Shown: positions 17,553 to 27,049 of the stretch, piece by piece
Numbering within the stretch: position 1 is the first letter of the stretch
How the letters are laid out: each line of letters opens with the position of its first letter
NCBI GenBank assembly: GCA_036268775.1
Contig: DATATM010000012.1
Span: forward strand, 186,001 to 250,000
DNA from: DASZIT01 sp036268775
GTDB lineage: Bacteria > Actinomycetota > Acidimicrobiia > Acidimicrobiales > RAAP-2
Reading direction: 5' to 3'
DNA: 64,000 nucleotides
Notes under the pieces: generated by a model
Told to the model about the DNA's origin: nothing
What the model saw: the letters and a program-made list of their open reading frames with translations, nothing else
Database searches by the model: none
Made by a program: the position numbers and the translations under genes

Positions 17553-18704
17553 GTGAAGTTCCGCTGCGAACGCGACTCCTTGGTGGAGGTCTTGACTACC
17601 GCCGGCCGAGCCGTCAGCTCACGTACGACAACCTCGATGGCCCTTGGCGGGGTCCGGATCGAATCCGAAGGAAACCGGCTGATGGTGGTCGGCACCGACC
17701 TCGACCTCACCGTCCATGTGTCGACCGAGGCCATCGGGCTGTCCGACGGTGTCTGTGTCGCCCCCTCCAAACTCCTCACCGACATCGTTCGGTCCCTGGA
17801 GCCCGGAGCGGTCACCATCGAATCCGGTCAGGACAAGATCGAGATCGCCGCTGCCCGGTCGCGCTTCAGCTTGCGCACCTTTCCCACTGACGACTTTCCC
17901 TCCCTTCCCGAACCCCCGGCCCCGACGACGGTTCTGCCGGCAAATAGCCTGGTCAACGCCCTCCGCCAAGTGGTACGGGCCGCCTCCAACGACGACGCCC
18001 GGCCGCTGTTGACCGGGGTGCTGATGGCGGCGGAGGGGAGCGGCATCCGGTTGGTGGCCACCGATTCCTACCGGCTGGCCCTCCGGGACATCGAAGGCAA
18101 GAACGACGCCCTCGAAACCACCCAGATCCTGGTGCCGGCCCGGGCTCTGGCCGAACTCCAACGATTGTCGTCCCTCGGTACGGACGGCAAGGAGGCCAAG
18201 GCCGGACCCGACGGCGAGGGGGGGAGTGGGGGCCCGACGGTCGGGCTCTCGATCGGTGAGCACGACGTCACCTTCACCGCCGGCGACGTGCAGGTGAGTA
18301 CCCGACTGCTTGACGGGAGCTATCCCGACTACCGCCAACTCATCCCCGCCGAGTACCCGAACCGGCTCCATGTCGGGAAGGACTCGTTGCTCGACGCCCT
18401 CCGCCGGGTGCGACTGCTGGTCCGGGACAACACCACTCCGGTGCGCCTGTCCATGCGGCAGGGTGGGGTGGACCTCACCGTCGTCTCCCAAGAGGTCGGC
18501 GATGCCAGTGAGACCGTCGATGCCGACTTCGAAGGGACCGACCTCACCATCGCCTTCAACCCCACCTACCTGATCGACGGTGTCGACGCGGTGATGGGCG
18601 ACGAGGTGCTGCTCGAGACGATCGATGCCACCAAGCCGGCCACGGTGAAGGGCGCGGAACAATCCGAGTTCCGTTACCTGTTGATGCCGGTCCGCGTCTC
18701 GTAA
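17553..18704 (+). CDS. dnaN: DNA polymerase III beta sliding clamp
   Basis: 383-aa clamp with three repeated domains. It begins VKFRCERDSLVEVLTTAGRAVSSR and ends with the conserved SEFRYLLMPVRVS, which closes the clamp fold. GTG 17553 follows AAGGA. It tethers DNA polymerase III to DNA and is the first gene after the origin, followed by recF. Confidence 0.97.
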   Translation: MKFRCERDSLVEVLTTAGRAVSSRTTTSMALGGVRIESEGNRLMVVGTDLDLTVHVSTEAIGLSDGVCVAPSKLLTDIVRSLEPGAVTIESGQDKIEIAAARSRFSLRTFPTDDFPSLPEPPAPTTVLPANSLVNALRQVVRAASNDDARPLLTGVLMAAEGSGIRLVATDSYRLALRDIEGKNDALETTQILVPARALAELQRLSSLGTDGKEAKAGPDGEGGSGGPTVGLSIGEHDVTFTAGDVQVSTRLLDGSYPDYRQLIPAEYPNRLHVGKDSLLDALRRVRLLVRDNTTPVRLSMRQGGVDLTVVSQEVGDASETVDADFEGTDLTIAFNPTYLIDGVDAVMGDEVLLETIDATKPATVKGAEQSEFRYLLMPVRVS

Positions 18705-18735
18705 GCCAGGATCGGTAGGGCCCTCCGGCCGACCC

Positions 18736-19839
18736 ATGTACCTCGCCTCCCTGAGCATCTCCGATTTCCGGAACATCGCCGAAGCCACCATCGCGCCGGA
18801 TCCGACCGGAACCACGGTGATCACCGGCCGCAACGGCGCCGGCAAGACCAGTTTGCTCGAGGCCATCGGGTACCTGGCCACCCTCCAGTCCTTCCGCGGC
18901 TCCGCCAAAGAGGCGATGGTCCGGCTGGGGACGGATCGGGCCATTCTGCGGGCCGTCACCATGGTCGAGGACCGGTCGATGGACATCGAGGCGGAGCTGG
19001 CCGCCACCGGGCGATCCCGGACCATGGTCAATCGGCAGACAGTGCGGCGCCGGACCGACCTCGGCGAAGCGCTCCGGGTCACGGTGTTCTCCCCCGAGGA
19101 CATTGCGGTGGTGCGGGGGGGCCCGGCCGAACGACGCAGCTTTCTCGACGAGACCCTGGCGGTGGTGGCGCCAAAGGCCAGCCAGCACGCCGAGGACACC
19201 GAAAAGGTGCTCCGCCAGCGGGCGGCGCTCCTCCGCCGGGCCGGCGGCCGGCTGAGCCCAGAGGTCGAAGCCACCCTCGACGTCTGGGACGCCCGCCTGG
19301 ATACCTCGGGTACCGCGCTGGTGGAGGCCCGGGAGACCCTGACCCAACAACTCAGCCCCCTGGCCGAACAGAACTACTCCCGGCTGGCCGGGCTGGATGT
19401 GAAGGTCGGGCTCCACTACCGGCGATCCTGGACCGGGTCCCTGCGGGACGCCCTGCTCGCCTCCCGGGCCGACGATCTGGTGCGGGGGATCACCCGGGTG
19501 GGCCCCCACCGGGATGAGCTGGAACTCACGGTGTCGGGGTTGGTCGGCCGCACCCACACCTCCCAGGGGGAGCAGCGGTCCCTGGCCCTGGCAGTGCGGC
19601 TGGCCACCCACCAGCTGGCTACCGACCGGCTGGGTTCGGCCCCGGTGTTGCTCCTCGACGACGTCTTCTCCGAGCTCGACCCCTACCGGACCCGGGCGTT
19701 ATTGGAGGGACTGCCTCCCGGCCAGTCGATCCTCACTACCGCCCTCCCTCCGCCTCCCGAGGTCGCCGCCGCCGCCACCTACGAGGTAAGGCCGGCGGGG
19801 ACGGTGGGAGCGGTCTCGGCGGCCAAGGAGGAGGGGTGA
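18736..19839 (+). CDS. recF: DNA replication and repair protein RecF
   Basis: 367-aa SMC-like ATPase with Walker A GRNGAGKTS at about 31-39, the ABC-type signature in the TSQGEQRSLALAVRLA segment and Walker B PVLLLDDVFSELD. RecF loads RecA at gaps with RecOR. ATG 18736 starts the canonical MYLASLSISDFRN. The stop overlaps the next gene. Confidence 0.95.
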   Translation: MYLASLSISDFRNIAEATIAPDPTGTTVITGRNGAGKTSLLEAIGYLATLQSFRGSAKEAMVRLGTDRAILRAVTMVEDRSMDIEAELAATGRSRTMVNRQTVRRRTDLGEALRVTVFSPEDIAVVRGGPAERRSFLDETLAVVAPKASQHAEDTEKVLRQRAALLRRAGGRLSPEVEATLDVWDARLDTSGTALVEARETLTQQLSPLAEQNYSRLAGLDVKVGLHYRRSWTGSLRDALLASRADDLVRGITRVGPHRDELELTVSGLVGRTHTSQGEQRSLALAVRLATHQLATDRLGSAPVLLLDDVFSELDPYRTRALLEGLPPGQSILTTALPPPPEVAAAATYEVRPAGTVGAVSAAKEEG

Positions 19840-20150
19840 GCAACCGGGGCAGGGGCGACAAGGGGCCCCGGCCGATCGACGCCTCTCTCGACGCCCTCTC
19901 CAACCAACTCGGATTGGGTGGATCCCTGGGTCTCGGGCGCCTGTTTGCCCGGTGGGAACAGATCGTCGGACCGGCCATGGCCAGCCACGTGCAGCCGGTG
20001 CGACTCGACGCCCAGTCCCTCGTGGTGAACGTCGATCACCCGGCTTGGGCCACCGAAGTGCGTCATTTTGGCGACGATCTTCTCGACAAGGTGGCCGCCG
20101 CCACCGGCACCCCGAGAGCCGAGCAGCTCGAAGTCCGAGTCCGCCGCTGA
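19836..20150 (+). CDS. DUF721 domain protein (DciA-like)
   Basis: 104-aa protein with the DUF721 core (LFARWEQIVGPAMASHVQPVRLDAQSLVVNVDHPAWATEVR). DUF721/DciA proteins are ancestral helicase-loading partners in bacteria lacking DnaC/DnaI, and the same gene (Rv0004) sits here in mycobacteria. The GTG start overlaps the recF stop by 4 nt, implying coupled translation. Confidence 0.9.
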   Translation: MSNRGRGDKGPRPIDASLDALSNQLGLGGSLGLGRLFARWEQIVGPAMASHVQPVRLDAQSLVVNVDHPAWATEVRHFGDDLLDKVAAATGTPRAEQLEVRVRR

Positions 20151-20337
20151 GTTGGCAGGCACGACCCAGCTTGAGGGCGAAGAATTCCCTCGGTATCGGC
20201 CCGAAGAAGGGCCTTCTCCGGGTACACTGGAGCATCGGAAACAGGGGATCCAGCGCCTTTTTCAACAGCGCCCTCCGCGCTTCGGGCCGGACACCCAGTT
20301 TCCCCGTTATCCAGACCAGGTTTGAAAGGGCGCGCCC

Positions 20338-22287
20338 ATGGCGCTGAAATCAGAAGACAAGCGCAGTCCGACCAACGGCAGCTACACCGCGGAAGACATC
20401 ACCGTTCTGGAAGGTCTCGATCCGGTCCGTAAGCGGCCCGGGATGTACATCGGGTCGACCGGCCCCACCGGCCTTCACCACCTGATCTGGGAAGTGGTGG
20501 ACAACTCGGTGGACGAGGCGATGGCCGGGTTCGCCAAGCGCATCGACGTCACCCTGTTGGCCGACGGCGGGGTCCGGGTGAAGGACGACGGCCGGGGCAT
20601 TCCCACCGGGCCGATGCCGAAGTACAAGGGTCGCTCCGCGGCGGAAGTGGTGCTGACCGTGCTCCACGCCGGTGGCAAGTTCGGCGAGGGCGGCGGCTAC
20701 AAGGTGTCCGGCGGTCTCCACGGGGTCGGCGTCTCGGTGGTCAATGCCCTCTCCAAGCGACTGCTGCTGGAGATCGACCTCGACGGCGAACACCACGAGA
20801 TGGAGTTCGTCAACGGCGGCCGGCCCACCGGCAAGCTGAAGGTGACCGGACCGGCGCCGAGAGGTCGAACCGGCACCACCATTTCCTTCTGGCCGGATCC
20901 GGCCATCTTCGACGAGATCGAATTCCGGGCCCAGACGGTGACCGAGCGGTTGCAGGTGATGGCCTTCCTCAACAAGGGCCTGGAGATCCGCTTCGTGGAC
21001 GAACGTCCAGACGGCAAGGAGTCCCAGAACTTCCAGTACAAAGACGGCATCATCGACTACGTGCGGCACCTCAACACCTCCAAGGAGGCGTTGTTCCGCA
21101 AGGTCGGGTCCTTCACCCGGACCGAGGAGACCATGGAGGTGGAAGTTGCCCTCCAGTGGAACACCGGCTTCTACGAGAGCATCCACTCCTTCGCCAACGG
21201 CATCTCCACCATCGACGGCGGCATGCACGAAGAGGGCTTCAAGAAGTCCCTCACCAACGTGGCCAACAAGTACGCCCGGGCCAAGGGGGCGCTGAAGGAG
21301 AAGGACCCGAACTTCAACGGTGAGGACATCCGCGAGGGCCTGACGGCGATCATCTCGGTGCGCCTGCAAGACCCCCAGTTCGAAGGTCAGACCAAGGCCA
21401 AGCTGGGCAACGTCCCGGTGCGGTCCCTGGTGGAACGGGCCACCAACGAGAAGCTGTCCGAGTGGTTCGAGGAGAACCCGAGGGAAGCCAACCAGATCAT
21501 CCAGAAGGCCGCCCTCGCCTCCCGGGCCCGGGTGGCTGCCCAGTCGGCCCGGGACCTGACCCGACGGAAGTCGGCACTCGACGGGGCCGGGTTGCCCGGG
21601 AAGCTGGTCGACTGCTCGTCCCGGGACCCCCGCGAGAGCGAACTGTTCATCGTGGAGGGCAACTCCGCCGGCGGTTCGGCCAAGGACGCCCGCAACCCCC
21701 GAGTCCAGGCGATCCTGCCCATCCGCGGCAAGATCCTCAACGTCGAGCGAGCCCGCATCGACAAGATGTTGAAGAACGCCGAGATCCAGGCCCTGATCGC
21801 CGCCATCGGCGCCGGCCTGGCCGACGACTTCGACGTGACCAAGATCCGCTATCACAAGATCATCATCCTGGCCGATGCCGATGTGGACGGATCCCACATC
21901 CGCACCTTGCTGCTCACCTTCTTCTTCCGGCAGATGAAGCCGCTGGTGGAAGGCGGTTTCGTCTACGTAGCCCAACCGCCGCTCTACTCCACCCGGGTGG
22001 GGAAAGAGAAGATCTACCTGAAGGACGACGCCGCCAAGAACGCCTTCCTGGCTGAGCATCCGAATCACAAGGACGACTTCCAACGGCTCAAGGGACTGGG
22101 CGAGATGGACTTCAGCGAATTGCGGGACACCACCATGGATTCCGGCCGCCGCTCACTGCTCCAGATCGGCGTCGAACAGGCGGCGCTGGCCGACGAGGTG
22201 TGCTCGGTGCTGATGGGTGAGGATGTTGACCTGCGGCGTCAGTTCATCCAGACCAACGCCAAGGACGTCCGGTTCCTCGACTTCTGA
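20338..22287 (+). CDS. gyrB: DNA gyrase subunit B
   Basis: 649 aa with the GHKL ATPase at the N-terminus (EVVDNSVDEAMAG, VKDDGRGIP, GGLHGVGVSVVNALS), a transducer domain, and the TOPRIM region with DADVDGSHIRTLLLT. The usual EGDSAGG motif reads EGNSAGG: Asn is at residue 442, the position equivalent to E. coli GyrB Asp426. The protein ends in the typical VRFLDF. The ATP-driven gyrase introduces negative supercoils. gyrA follows. Confidence 0.97.
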   Translation: MALKSEDKRSPTNGSYTAEDITVLEGLDPVRKRPGMYIGSTGPTGLHHLIWEVVDNSVDEAMAGFAKRIDVTLLADGGVRVKDDGRGIPTGPMPKYKGRSAAEVVLTVLHAGGKFGEGGGYKVSGGLHGVGVSVVNALSKRLLLEIDLDGEHHEMEFVNGGRPTGKLKVTGPAPRGRTGTTISFWPDPAIFDEIEFRAQTVTERLQVMAFLNKGLEIRFVDERPDGKESQNFQYKDGIIDYVRHLNTSKEALFRKVGSFTRTEETMEVEVALQWNTGFYESIHSFANGISTIDGGMHEEGFKKSLTNVANKYARAKGALKEKDPNFNGEDIREGLTAIISVRLQDPQFEGQTKAKLGNVPVRSLVERATNEKLSEWFEENPREANQIIQKAALASRARVAAQSARDLTRRKSALDGAGLPGKLVDCSSRDPRESELFIVEGNSAGGSAKDARNPRVQAILPIRGKILNVERARIDKMLKNAEIQALIAAIGAGLADDFDVTKIRYHKIIILADADVDGSHIRTLLLTFFFRQMKPLVEGGFVYVAQPPLYSTRVGKEKIYLKDDAAKNAFLAEHPNHKDDFQRLKGLGEMDFSELRDTTMDSGRRSLLQIGVEQAALADEVCSVLMGEDVDLRRQFIQTNAKDVRFLDF

Positions 22288-22351
22288 GTCGGTCGATGGA
22301 TCGGTTGCAGTATCAGCCGCCGGGTTGAGAGTACAAAGGTAAGGACAGGGA

Positions 22352-24847
22352 ATGGCAGCACGCGATAGCAACGGAAGCGGGGGCAACGGGGTCGGCACCG
22401 ACCAAGAGGCGGTGTCGGGCTTCATCGAGCCCATCGAGATCCAAGAAGAGATGGAGCGCTCGTTCCTCGAGTACTCCATGTCCGTCATTGTCTCGCGAGC
22501 CCTCCCTGACGTGCGCGACGGGTTGAAGCCCGTCCACCGCCGCATCCTCTATTCCATGTTCGACCAGGGGCACCGGCCGGACCGGCCCCATACCAAGTGC
22601 GCCAAGGTGGTCGGCGACGTCATGGGTTCGTACCACCCCCACGGCGACTCCTCCATTTACGAGGCCTTGGCCCGGATGGTCCAGTCCTTCTCGATGCGCC
22701 ATCCCCTGATCGACGGTCATGGGAACTTCGGTGGGACCGGACCCGACGAGGGGCCCGCCGCCATGCGGTACACCGAGTGCCGGCTGGACGCGTTGGCGCT
22801 CGAGCTGATGTCCGGGATCGACCAGAACACCGTCGACTTCACCGCCAACTACGACGGCACCTCCGAAGAGCCGGTGGTCCTGCCCGCCCGCTTCCCCAAC
22901 ATCCTGGTCAACGGGTGTCAGGGCATCGCGGTGGGGATGGCGACCAACATCCCTCCCCACAACCTGGGTGAGGTGATCGATGCCACCAAGCACATCCTCG
23001 AGCACCCGGCGGCCACCCCGGATGACCTGATGGAGTTCGTCAAGGGCCCCGACTTCCCGACCGGCGCTCTCATCCTCGGCCGCCAGGGCATCCTGGATGC
23101 CTTCCGGACCGGGCGGGGCTCGATCAAGATGCGGGCAGTCACCGAGATCGAAGAGGGTCGTGACGGAGCCACCCGCATCACCGTGTCGGAGATGCCCTAC
23201 CAAACCTCGGTAGCCACCCTCTCCAAGAAGATCGAGGATCTGGTCCGTTCCGGCGACCTCGACGGGATCGCCGAGATTCAGGACGATTCGGCCGGCGGCA
23301 ACACCAGCCTGGTCATCCGGCTCAAGCGAGATGCCAACGCCAACGTGGTACTCAACAATCTGTTCAAGCAGACACCGCTGCAGACCACCTTCAGTGTCAA
23401 CGCGGTAGCCCTGGTGGACGGGGTGCCGCGCACCCTGAACCTGGCCCAGATGCTGACCCACTACGTGGCCCACCAGGTCGAGGTGATCACCCGGCGCTCC
23501 CAGTTCCTGCTGGACAAGGCGCGGGACCGTGCCCACGTTGTCGAGGGCCTGCTGAAGGCCATCGACATGCTCGACGCGGTGATCGCCACCATCCGTGGAT
23601 CGGACGACAAGCCGGCGGCCCTCGAGGCATTACAGGCCGCGCCGTTCGAGTTCTCCGAGATACAGGCGAACCACATCCTCGACATGACCCTGGCGCGGCT
23701 CACCCGGCTGGGCCGGACCAATCTCGAAGAGGAGATGGCCAAGCTGCTCGAGGAGATCGCCGAGCTGGAGTCGATCCTCGCCGACCCGGTGAAGTTGCGG
23801 GGGGTCATCGCGGACGAGCTCGGGGAGATCCGGGACAAGTTCGCCAACGAGCGGCGGTCGATCGTCACCCACGACCCGGGCGACATGAACGTGGAAGACC
23901 TGGTGGACGACGAGGAGCTGGTCGTCACCATGAGCCGGGCCGGCTACGTGAAGGCAGTGTCAGCCGACGCCTTCCGGACCCAGGGCCGCGGGGGCCGCGG
24001 CGTGAAGGGGGCCAAGCTGAAGGAGGAGGACCTCATCGACGATGTGGTGCACACCTCCTCCCATGCCCACCTGCTTCTCTTCTCCAACCGCGGGCGGGTG
24101 TTCCGGCTGCGGGCGCTGGAGATCCCGATGAAGGAGCGCACCGCGCGAGGGACCGCCATCGTCAACCTCCTGCCGCTGTCGCCCAGCGAGAAGATTCAAG
24201 CGGTCATCGGGACCCGCGACTTCTCCGCCGACAACTACCTGGTGTTCGCCACCAAGTTGGGCCAGATCAAGAAGACGTCCTTCAGCGAGTACGACAAGTC
24301 GCGCCGGGAGGGCTTCATCGCCATCAACCTCCGCGAAGGCGATGAGCTGGTCCGGGTGGTCGAGACGGGTGGGGACGATGACATCTTTCTGGTCACCAGC
24401 TCGGGAATGACCATCCGCTTCTCCGAACACGATGTGCGGGCGATGGGCCGCGACGCCTCCGGGGTGCGGGGGGTCCGGCTGAAGGAAGGCGACACCGTCG
24501 TTTCCTGCGACGTAGCCCGGGACGACACTGACATCCTGATCGTCACCGACGCCGGCTTCGGCAAACGCACCAAACTGGAACGTTTCAACCGGCAGGCCCG
24601 GGGCGGCCAGGGAGTCCGGGGGATCAAGTTGACCGCCAAGCGGGGGAGAGTGGTGGCCGCCTTCATGGCCGCCCTGGAAGACGAGATCCTCCTGGTGTCG
24701 ACGGGTGGGGTGGTGATCCGGATGCCGGTGCGGGAGATCGCCTCTCAGGGGCGCGACGCCACTGGAGTGCGGGTCATGAACCTCGATGACGGAGATGCAG
24801 TCGGGGCCGTGGCCCCGGTGGAGGCTGAGTCGGCTATCGAGGAGTAA
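22352..24847 (+). CDS. gyrA: DNA gyrase subunit A
   Basis: 831-aa subunit with the catalytic Tyr at about residue 140 (AMRYTECRLD). The quinolone-region motif is HPHGDSSIYEALARM, with Ser and Glu at the E. coli 83 and 87 positions. The C-terminal beta-pinwheel has a GyrA-box-like QGRGGRGVKG. ATG 22352 follows a moderate AGGACAGG. It forms the A2B2 gyrase with GyrB. Confidence 0.97.
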   Translation: MAARDSNGSGGNGVGTDQEAVSGFIEPIEIQEEMERSFLEYSMSVIVSRALPDVRDGLKPVHRRILYSMFDQGHRPDRPHTKCAKVVGDVMGSYHPHGDSSIYEALARMVQSFSMRHPLIDGHGNFGGTGPDEGPAAMRYTECRLDALALELMSGIDQNTVDFTANYDGTSEEPVVLPARFPNILVNGCQGIAVGMATNIPPHNLGEVIDATKHILEHPAATPDDLMEFVKGPDFPTGALILGRQGILDAFRTGRGSIKMRAVTEIEEGRDGATRITVSEMPYQTSVATLSKKIEDLVRSGDLDGIAEIQDDSAGGNTSLVIRLKRDANANVVLNNLFKQTPLQTTFSVNAVALVDGVPRTLNLAQMLTHYVAHQVEVITRRSQFLLDKARDRAHVVEGLLKAIDMLDAVIATIRGSDDKPAALEALQAAPFEFSEIQANHILDMTLARLTRLGRTNLEEEMAKLLEEIAELESILADPVKLRGVIADELGEIRDKFANERRSIVTHDPGDMNVEDLVDDEELVVTMSRAGYVKAVSADAFRTQGRGGRGVKGAKLKEEDLIDDVVHTSSHAHLLLFSNRGRVFRLRALEIPMKERTARGTAIVNLLPLSPSEKIQAVIGTRDFSADNYLVFATKLGQIKKTSFSEYDKSRREGFIAINLREGDELVRVVETGGDDDIFLVTSSGMTIRFSEHDVRAMGRDASGVRGVRLKEGDTVVSCDVARDDTDILIVTDAGFGKRTKLERFNRQARGGQGVRGIKLTAKRGRVVAAFMAALEDEILLVSTGGVVIRMPVREIASQGRDATGVRVMNLDDGDAVGAVAPVEAESAIEE

Positions 24848-24915
24848 GCCGCGGCTGCACGCCACGGCCGTGTCGGTACTGACAGGCGTTGGTGTAGCTT
24901 GGCGTTTCTGTTTCC

Positions 24916-24989
24916 GGGGCTATAGCTCAGTCGGTTAGAGCGCAGCACTGATAATGCTGAGGTCGGAAGTTCGATTCTTCCTAGCCCCA
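24916..24989 (+). tRNA. tRNA-Ile (GAT anticodon)
   Basis: A 74-nt cloverleaf with acceptor arms GGGGCTA / TAGCCCC, D-stem GCTC/GAGC, anticodon stem CAGCA/TGCTG around CTGATAA (anticodon GAT) and T-stem GGAAG/CTTCC. CCA is not encoded. The 3' half, from the anticodon loop onward, is the core of the element's attachment site, so the functional 3' half is supplied by the integrated element. Confidence 0.96.
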
Positions 24990-26158
24990 CCCGAGTCCTC
25001 CTGGTCAGAGCGTTTCGCGCCCGACCCTTCTTCCGGCGGTTTTGATTCCATCGCGCGTCCATCGCGCGCGACTCGTATCAGCCGTCGTCCAACTCGACGA
25101 GCTGCGATGCGATCACCGGCGCCGGTGACCTGCGCATAGAGACCGAGGGTCATCTGTGGGCTGGCGTGGCCAAGCCGGGTCTGAGCGGTCTTGACGTCGA
25201 CGCCCTCGGCCACGAGGGCGGTAGCAGCCAGGCGGCGGAGATCATGGAAGGTAAGGTCCGGGAAGCCTGCCTCAACGCATGCTGGAGTCCAGGAGCGTTT
25301 GCGGAAGTTGGCGTACTCGAGATCGTCGCCGTCCTGACCGACGAAGACCCGGACGTCGGAATCGGAGACGGTCAGGCCCCTGTGGCTGAGGTGAGCCGCC
25401 AGCATGGTCATGAGCTCGTCGGGGATGGCCAGCGTTCGGCGCCCCGCCCGCGACTTCGGCGGCCCCTTGATGCTCGCTCCTTTGTAGCCTCTGGTGATTT
25501 GCTCGGCCACGGTCAGGGTGGAATGGAGGAAATCGATCCGTCCCACCCGGAGCCCGGCACATTCGCCCCAGCGGAGCCCGAGCACGGCGGCTACGTAGAC
25601 CATTGGGGTGAGATCGGGGCCAATCGCTTCTGTCAGTCTCACAAGGCCATCGGCATCGGGAAGAAGGCGGTCTTCGTGTTCCATCGAAGGGAGCTTGATG
25701 TTCCGACACGGCGACCGGCCGATCAGGTCGATCGCCGTGGCATGGTTGAGGATTGCTCGCAGAACGGCGTAGTGGCGACGAACCGTTGCCGGGGCGTACT
25801 TGGCTGACCAAGTGTTGACCAATCGCTGTACGTCACCTGGGGCGATCCTTGCGACCGCATAGTTTCCGAGAGCCGGAACGAGATGACATTTCACTACCGA
25901 GCTGTCTCGGGCGGCTGTTCCCGAACGCTTGCCTGGGTTGCCTTCGAGCCACTCTTTTGCAACATTGGCGAACGCCGTGTCGGAAGCTCGAACGTCAAAC
26001 CACAATCCACGGGAACGGTCCGCCCGCTGACCCAACTCGAAAGCCTCGGCCTCCCTCTTGGTCCGGAAGGTGCGGTTGTACACACGACCGGAGGGATCGC
26101 GGAGGCGCACGTCATGGCGGTTGCAGCCGCTGCGGGTAGTTCGGCGGTTGATGCTCAT
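24935..26158 (-). CDS. int: Tyrosine recombinase / phage-type integrase
   Basis: 407-aa integrase. An N-terminal arm-binding-like domain (DPSGRVYNRTFRTKREAEAF) is followed by a SAM-like core-binding domain (about 60-165). The catalytic domain has Arg in GLRWGECAGL, a Lys in the KGPPKSRAGRRTL strand, HDLRR, GH in TRLGHASPQ, and nucleophile Tyr in LGLYAQVT. It catalyses integration and excision at tRNA-Ile. The frame continues antisense through the tRNA 3' half and stops at 24935, so the last ~18 residues derive from the att core and the tRNA. The excisionase-like gene lies 26 bp upstream. Confidence 0.93.
   Translation of the reverse strand: MSINRRTTRSGCNRHDVRLRDPSGRVYNRTFRTKREAEAFELGQRADRSRGLWFDVRASDTAFANVAKEWLEGNPGKRSGTAARDSSVVKCHLVPALGNYAVARIAPGDVQRLVNTWSAKYAPATVRRHYAVLRAILNHATAIDLIGRSPCRNIKLPSMEHEDRLLPDADGLVRLTEAIGPDLTPMVYVAAVLGLRWGECAGLRVGRIDFLHSTLTVAEQITRGYKGASIKGPPKSRAGRRTLAIPDELMTMLAAHLSHRGLTVSDSDVRVFVGQDGDDLEYANFRKRSWTPACVEAGFPDLTFHDLRRLAATALVAEGVDVKTAQTRLGHASPQMTLGLYAQVTGAGDRIAARRVGRRLIRVARDGRAMESKPPEEGSGAKRSDQEDSGGARKNRTSDLSIISAAL
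24947..25011 (+). repeat. att core direct repeat, tRNA side (attL)
   Basis: A 65-bp core running from the tRNA anticodon loop to 22 bp past the tRNA end. It matches 33173-33237 except for one base in the T-loop (T here, G there). Confidence 0.9.
25050..25069 (+). repeat. Candidate integrase arm sites, tRNA side
   Basis: ATCGCGCGT and ATCGCGCGC, spaced 11 bp start to start, lie inside the integrase 3' region about 38 bp from the att core. The pair repeats near the other end of the element at 33060-33079. Confidence 0.5.
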
Positions 26159-26184
26159 CGGCCGTGGCCCTTCGACGGGTGCAG

Positions 26185-26472
26185 TCAGTTGATGGTGGGG
26201 TTGGCAGCAACAGGTCCTCTTGCCGTCGCCTCACGAGAGGTTGAAGGTCGTCGGTAGGAGGCTACCTCCCGGGTATGTCGGCAGGTGGCCCGTGGTTCGA
26301 GAGAAGCTGCGTAGGCGGCCAGGGCGTCCGGCTTGATTCGCCGGCAGCGTCCAATCGTCACTGAGAGCAGTTCTCCGGACTGAAGCAGGCGATACAGGGT
26401 GGTTCGCCCCACCCCCAGGCGAGCGGCCGCCTCTGTGGGCGTCAGGAGCAGTTTCGGGCCCGTGGTTGTCAT
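26185..26472 (-). CDS. xis: Excisionase-like HTH_17 DNA-binding protein
   Basis: 95-aa protein with a MerR/excisionase-type winged helix (LLTPTEAAARLGVGRTTLYRLLQSGELLSVTIGRCRRIKPDAL) at about 8-55 and a basic, Ser/Arg-rich tail. Such genes next to a tyrosine integrase usually direct excision or regulate int. ATG 26472 follows a good AAGGGAGAG site. It ends 26 bp before int, so the two are probably one transcript. Confidence 0.85.
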   Translation of the reverse strand: MTTTGPKLLLTPTEAAARLGVGRTTLYRLLQSGELLSVTIGRCRRIKPDALAAYAASLEPRATCRHTREVASYRRPSTSREATARGPVAANPTIN

Positions 26473-27049
26473 TGTCTCTCCCTTGAGTCGGGGAAGCGTT
26501 TCGTCCCCTCACCCTAAATAGGCAGCGAGCGACCCCTTTTGGGACATGGATTCACAGACATCCTGGTCAGGAGGTAGGGAGGGAACGCAATCCGAGTGCC
26601 ACAATCCGTCCAAGTGACCATCAGATGAACGTGGATGAACGCAGGTGGAGAAAGAGCGCGGTAAGAGTTTCTCTACTTCCTCAAGCCGCCCCGCCGTCGG
26701 ACGGCGGCTTCGCCGCCGCCTCGGCAGGCGGTGACCACGGGGGTAGGGCTCGTCCGTTCCGCCTGCAGATGCTCTGCCGCACGGCCACTCCGTGGCCGAT
26801 TGGCGTCATGTTCCCGCCAATTGGTTGGGCCAGCTCGGTTTCAAGAATGAAACCATTGAGGGAAGCCCCCAATCGCGCAATTCGCCGGCAACTTGGATCA
26901 CCGAGTGCCACCGTCAAGTCGATAGGACACCCTGTAACCTAGGAATTGACACATGACAGGCCAGACTGTACATTTGTTATCGGAAGGAGCGCTGAGCTTT
27001 AAAAAGGCGCCGGCCTCGGACTTTCACGTCACAAGGGATGGAGATTGCA
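26473..27049. other. Divergent control region of the element with three hairpins
   Basis: This 577-bp gap between xis (leftward) and the HTH-like gene (rightward) contains three potential hairpins in about 130 bp: GGCGGC/GCCGCC near 26701-26717, CGGCCAC/GTGGCCG at 26783-26799 and ATTGGCG/CGCCAAT at 26800-26822. A rightward promoter lies at 26946. Reading frames here (for example 26625-26942) lack a ribosome-binding site and look non-coding. Confidence 0.5.
26946..26974 (+). promoter_or_regulatory. Sigma-70-type promoter for the HTH-like gene
   Basis: A perfect -35 TTGACA (26946-26951), a 17-bp spacer and -10 TACATT (26969-26974), about 75 bp upstream of the start codon at 27050. This is one of the best promoter matches in the window. 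Confidence 0.65.

Noticed and set aside
24990..25049. tRNA-Ala expected after tRNA-Ile
   Set aside because: No second tRNA is seen after the tRNA-Ile or after attR.
26625..26942. 105-aa frame in the element's control region
   Set aside because: No ribosome-binding site, compositional bias from hairpin DNA, and a competing frame on the other strand.
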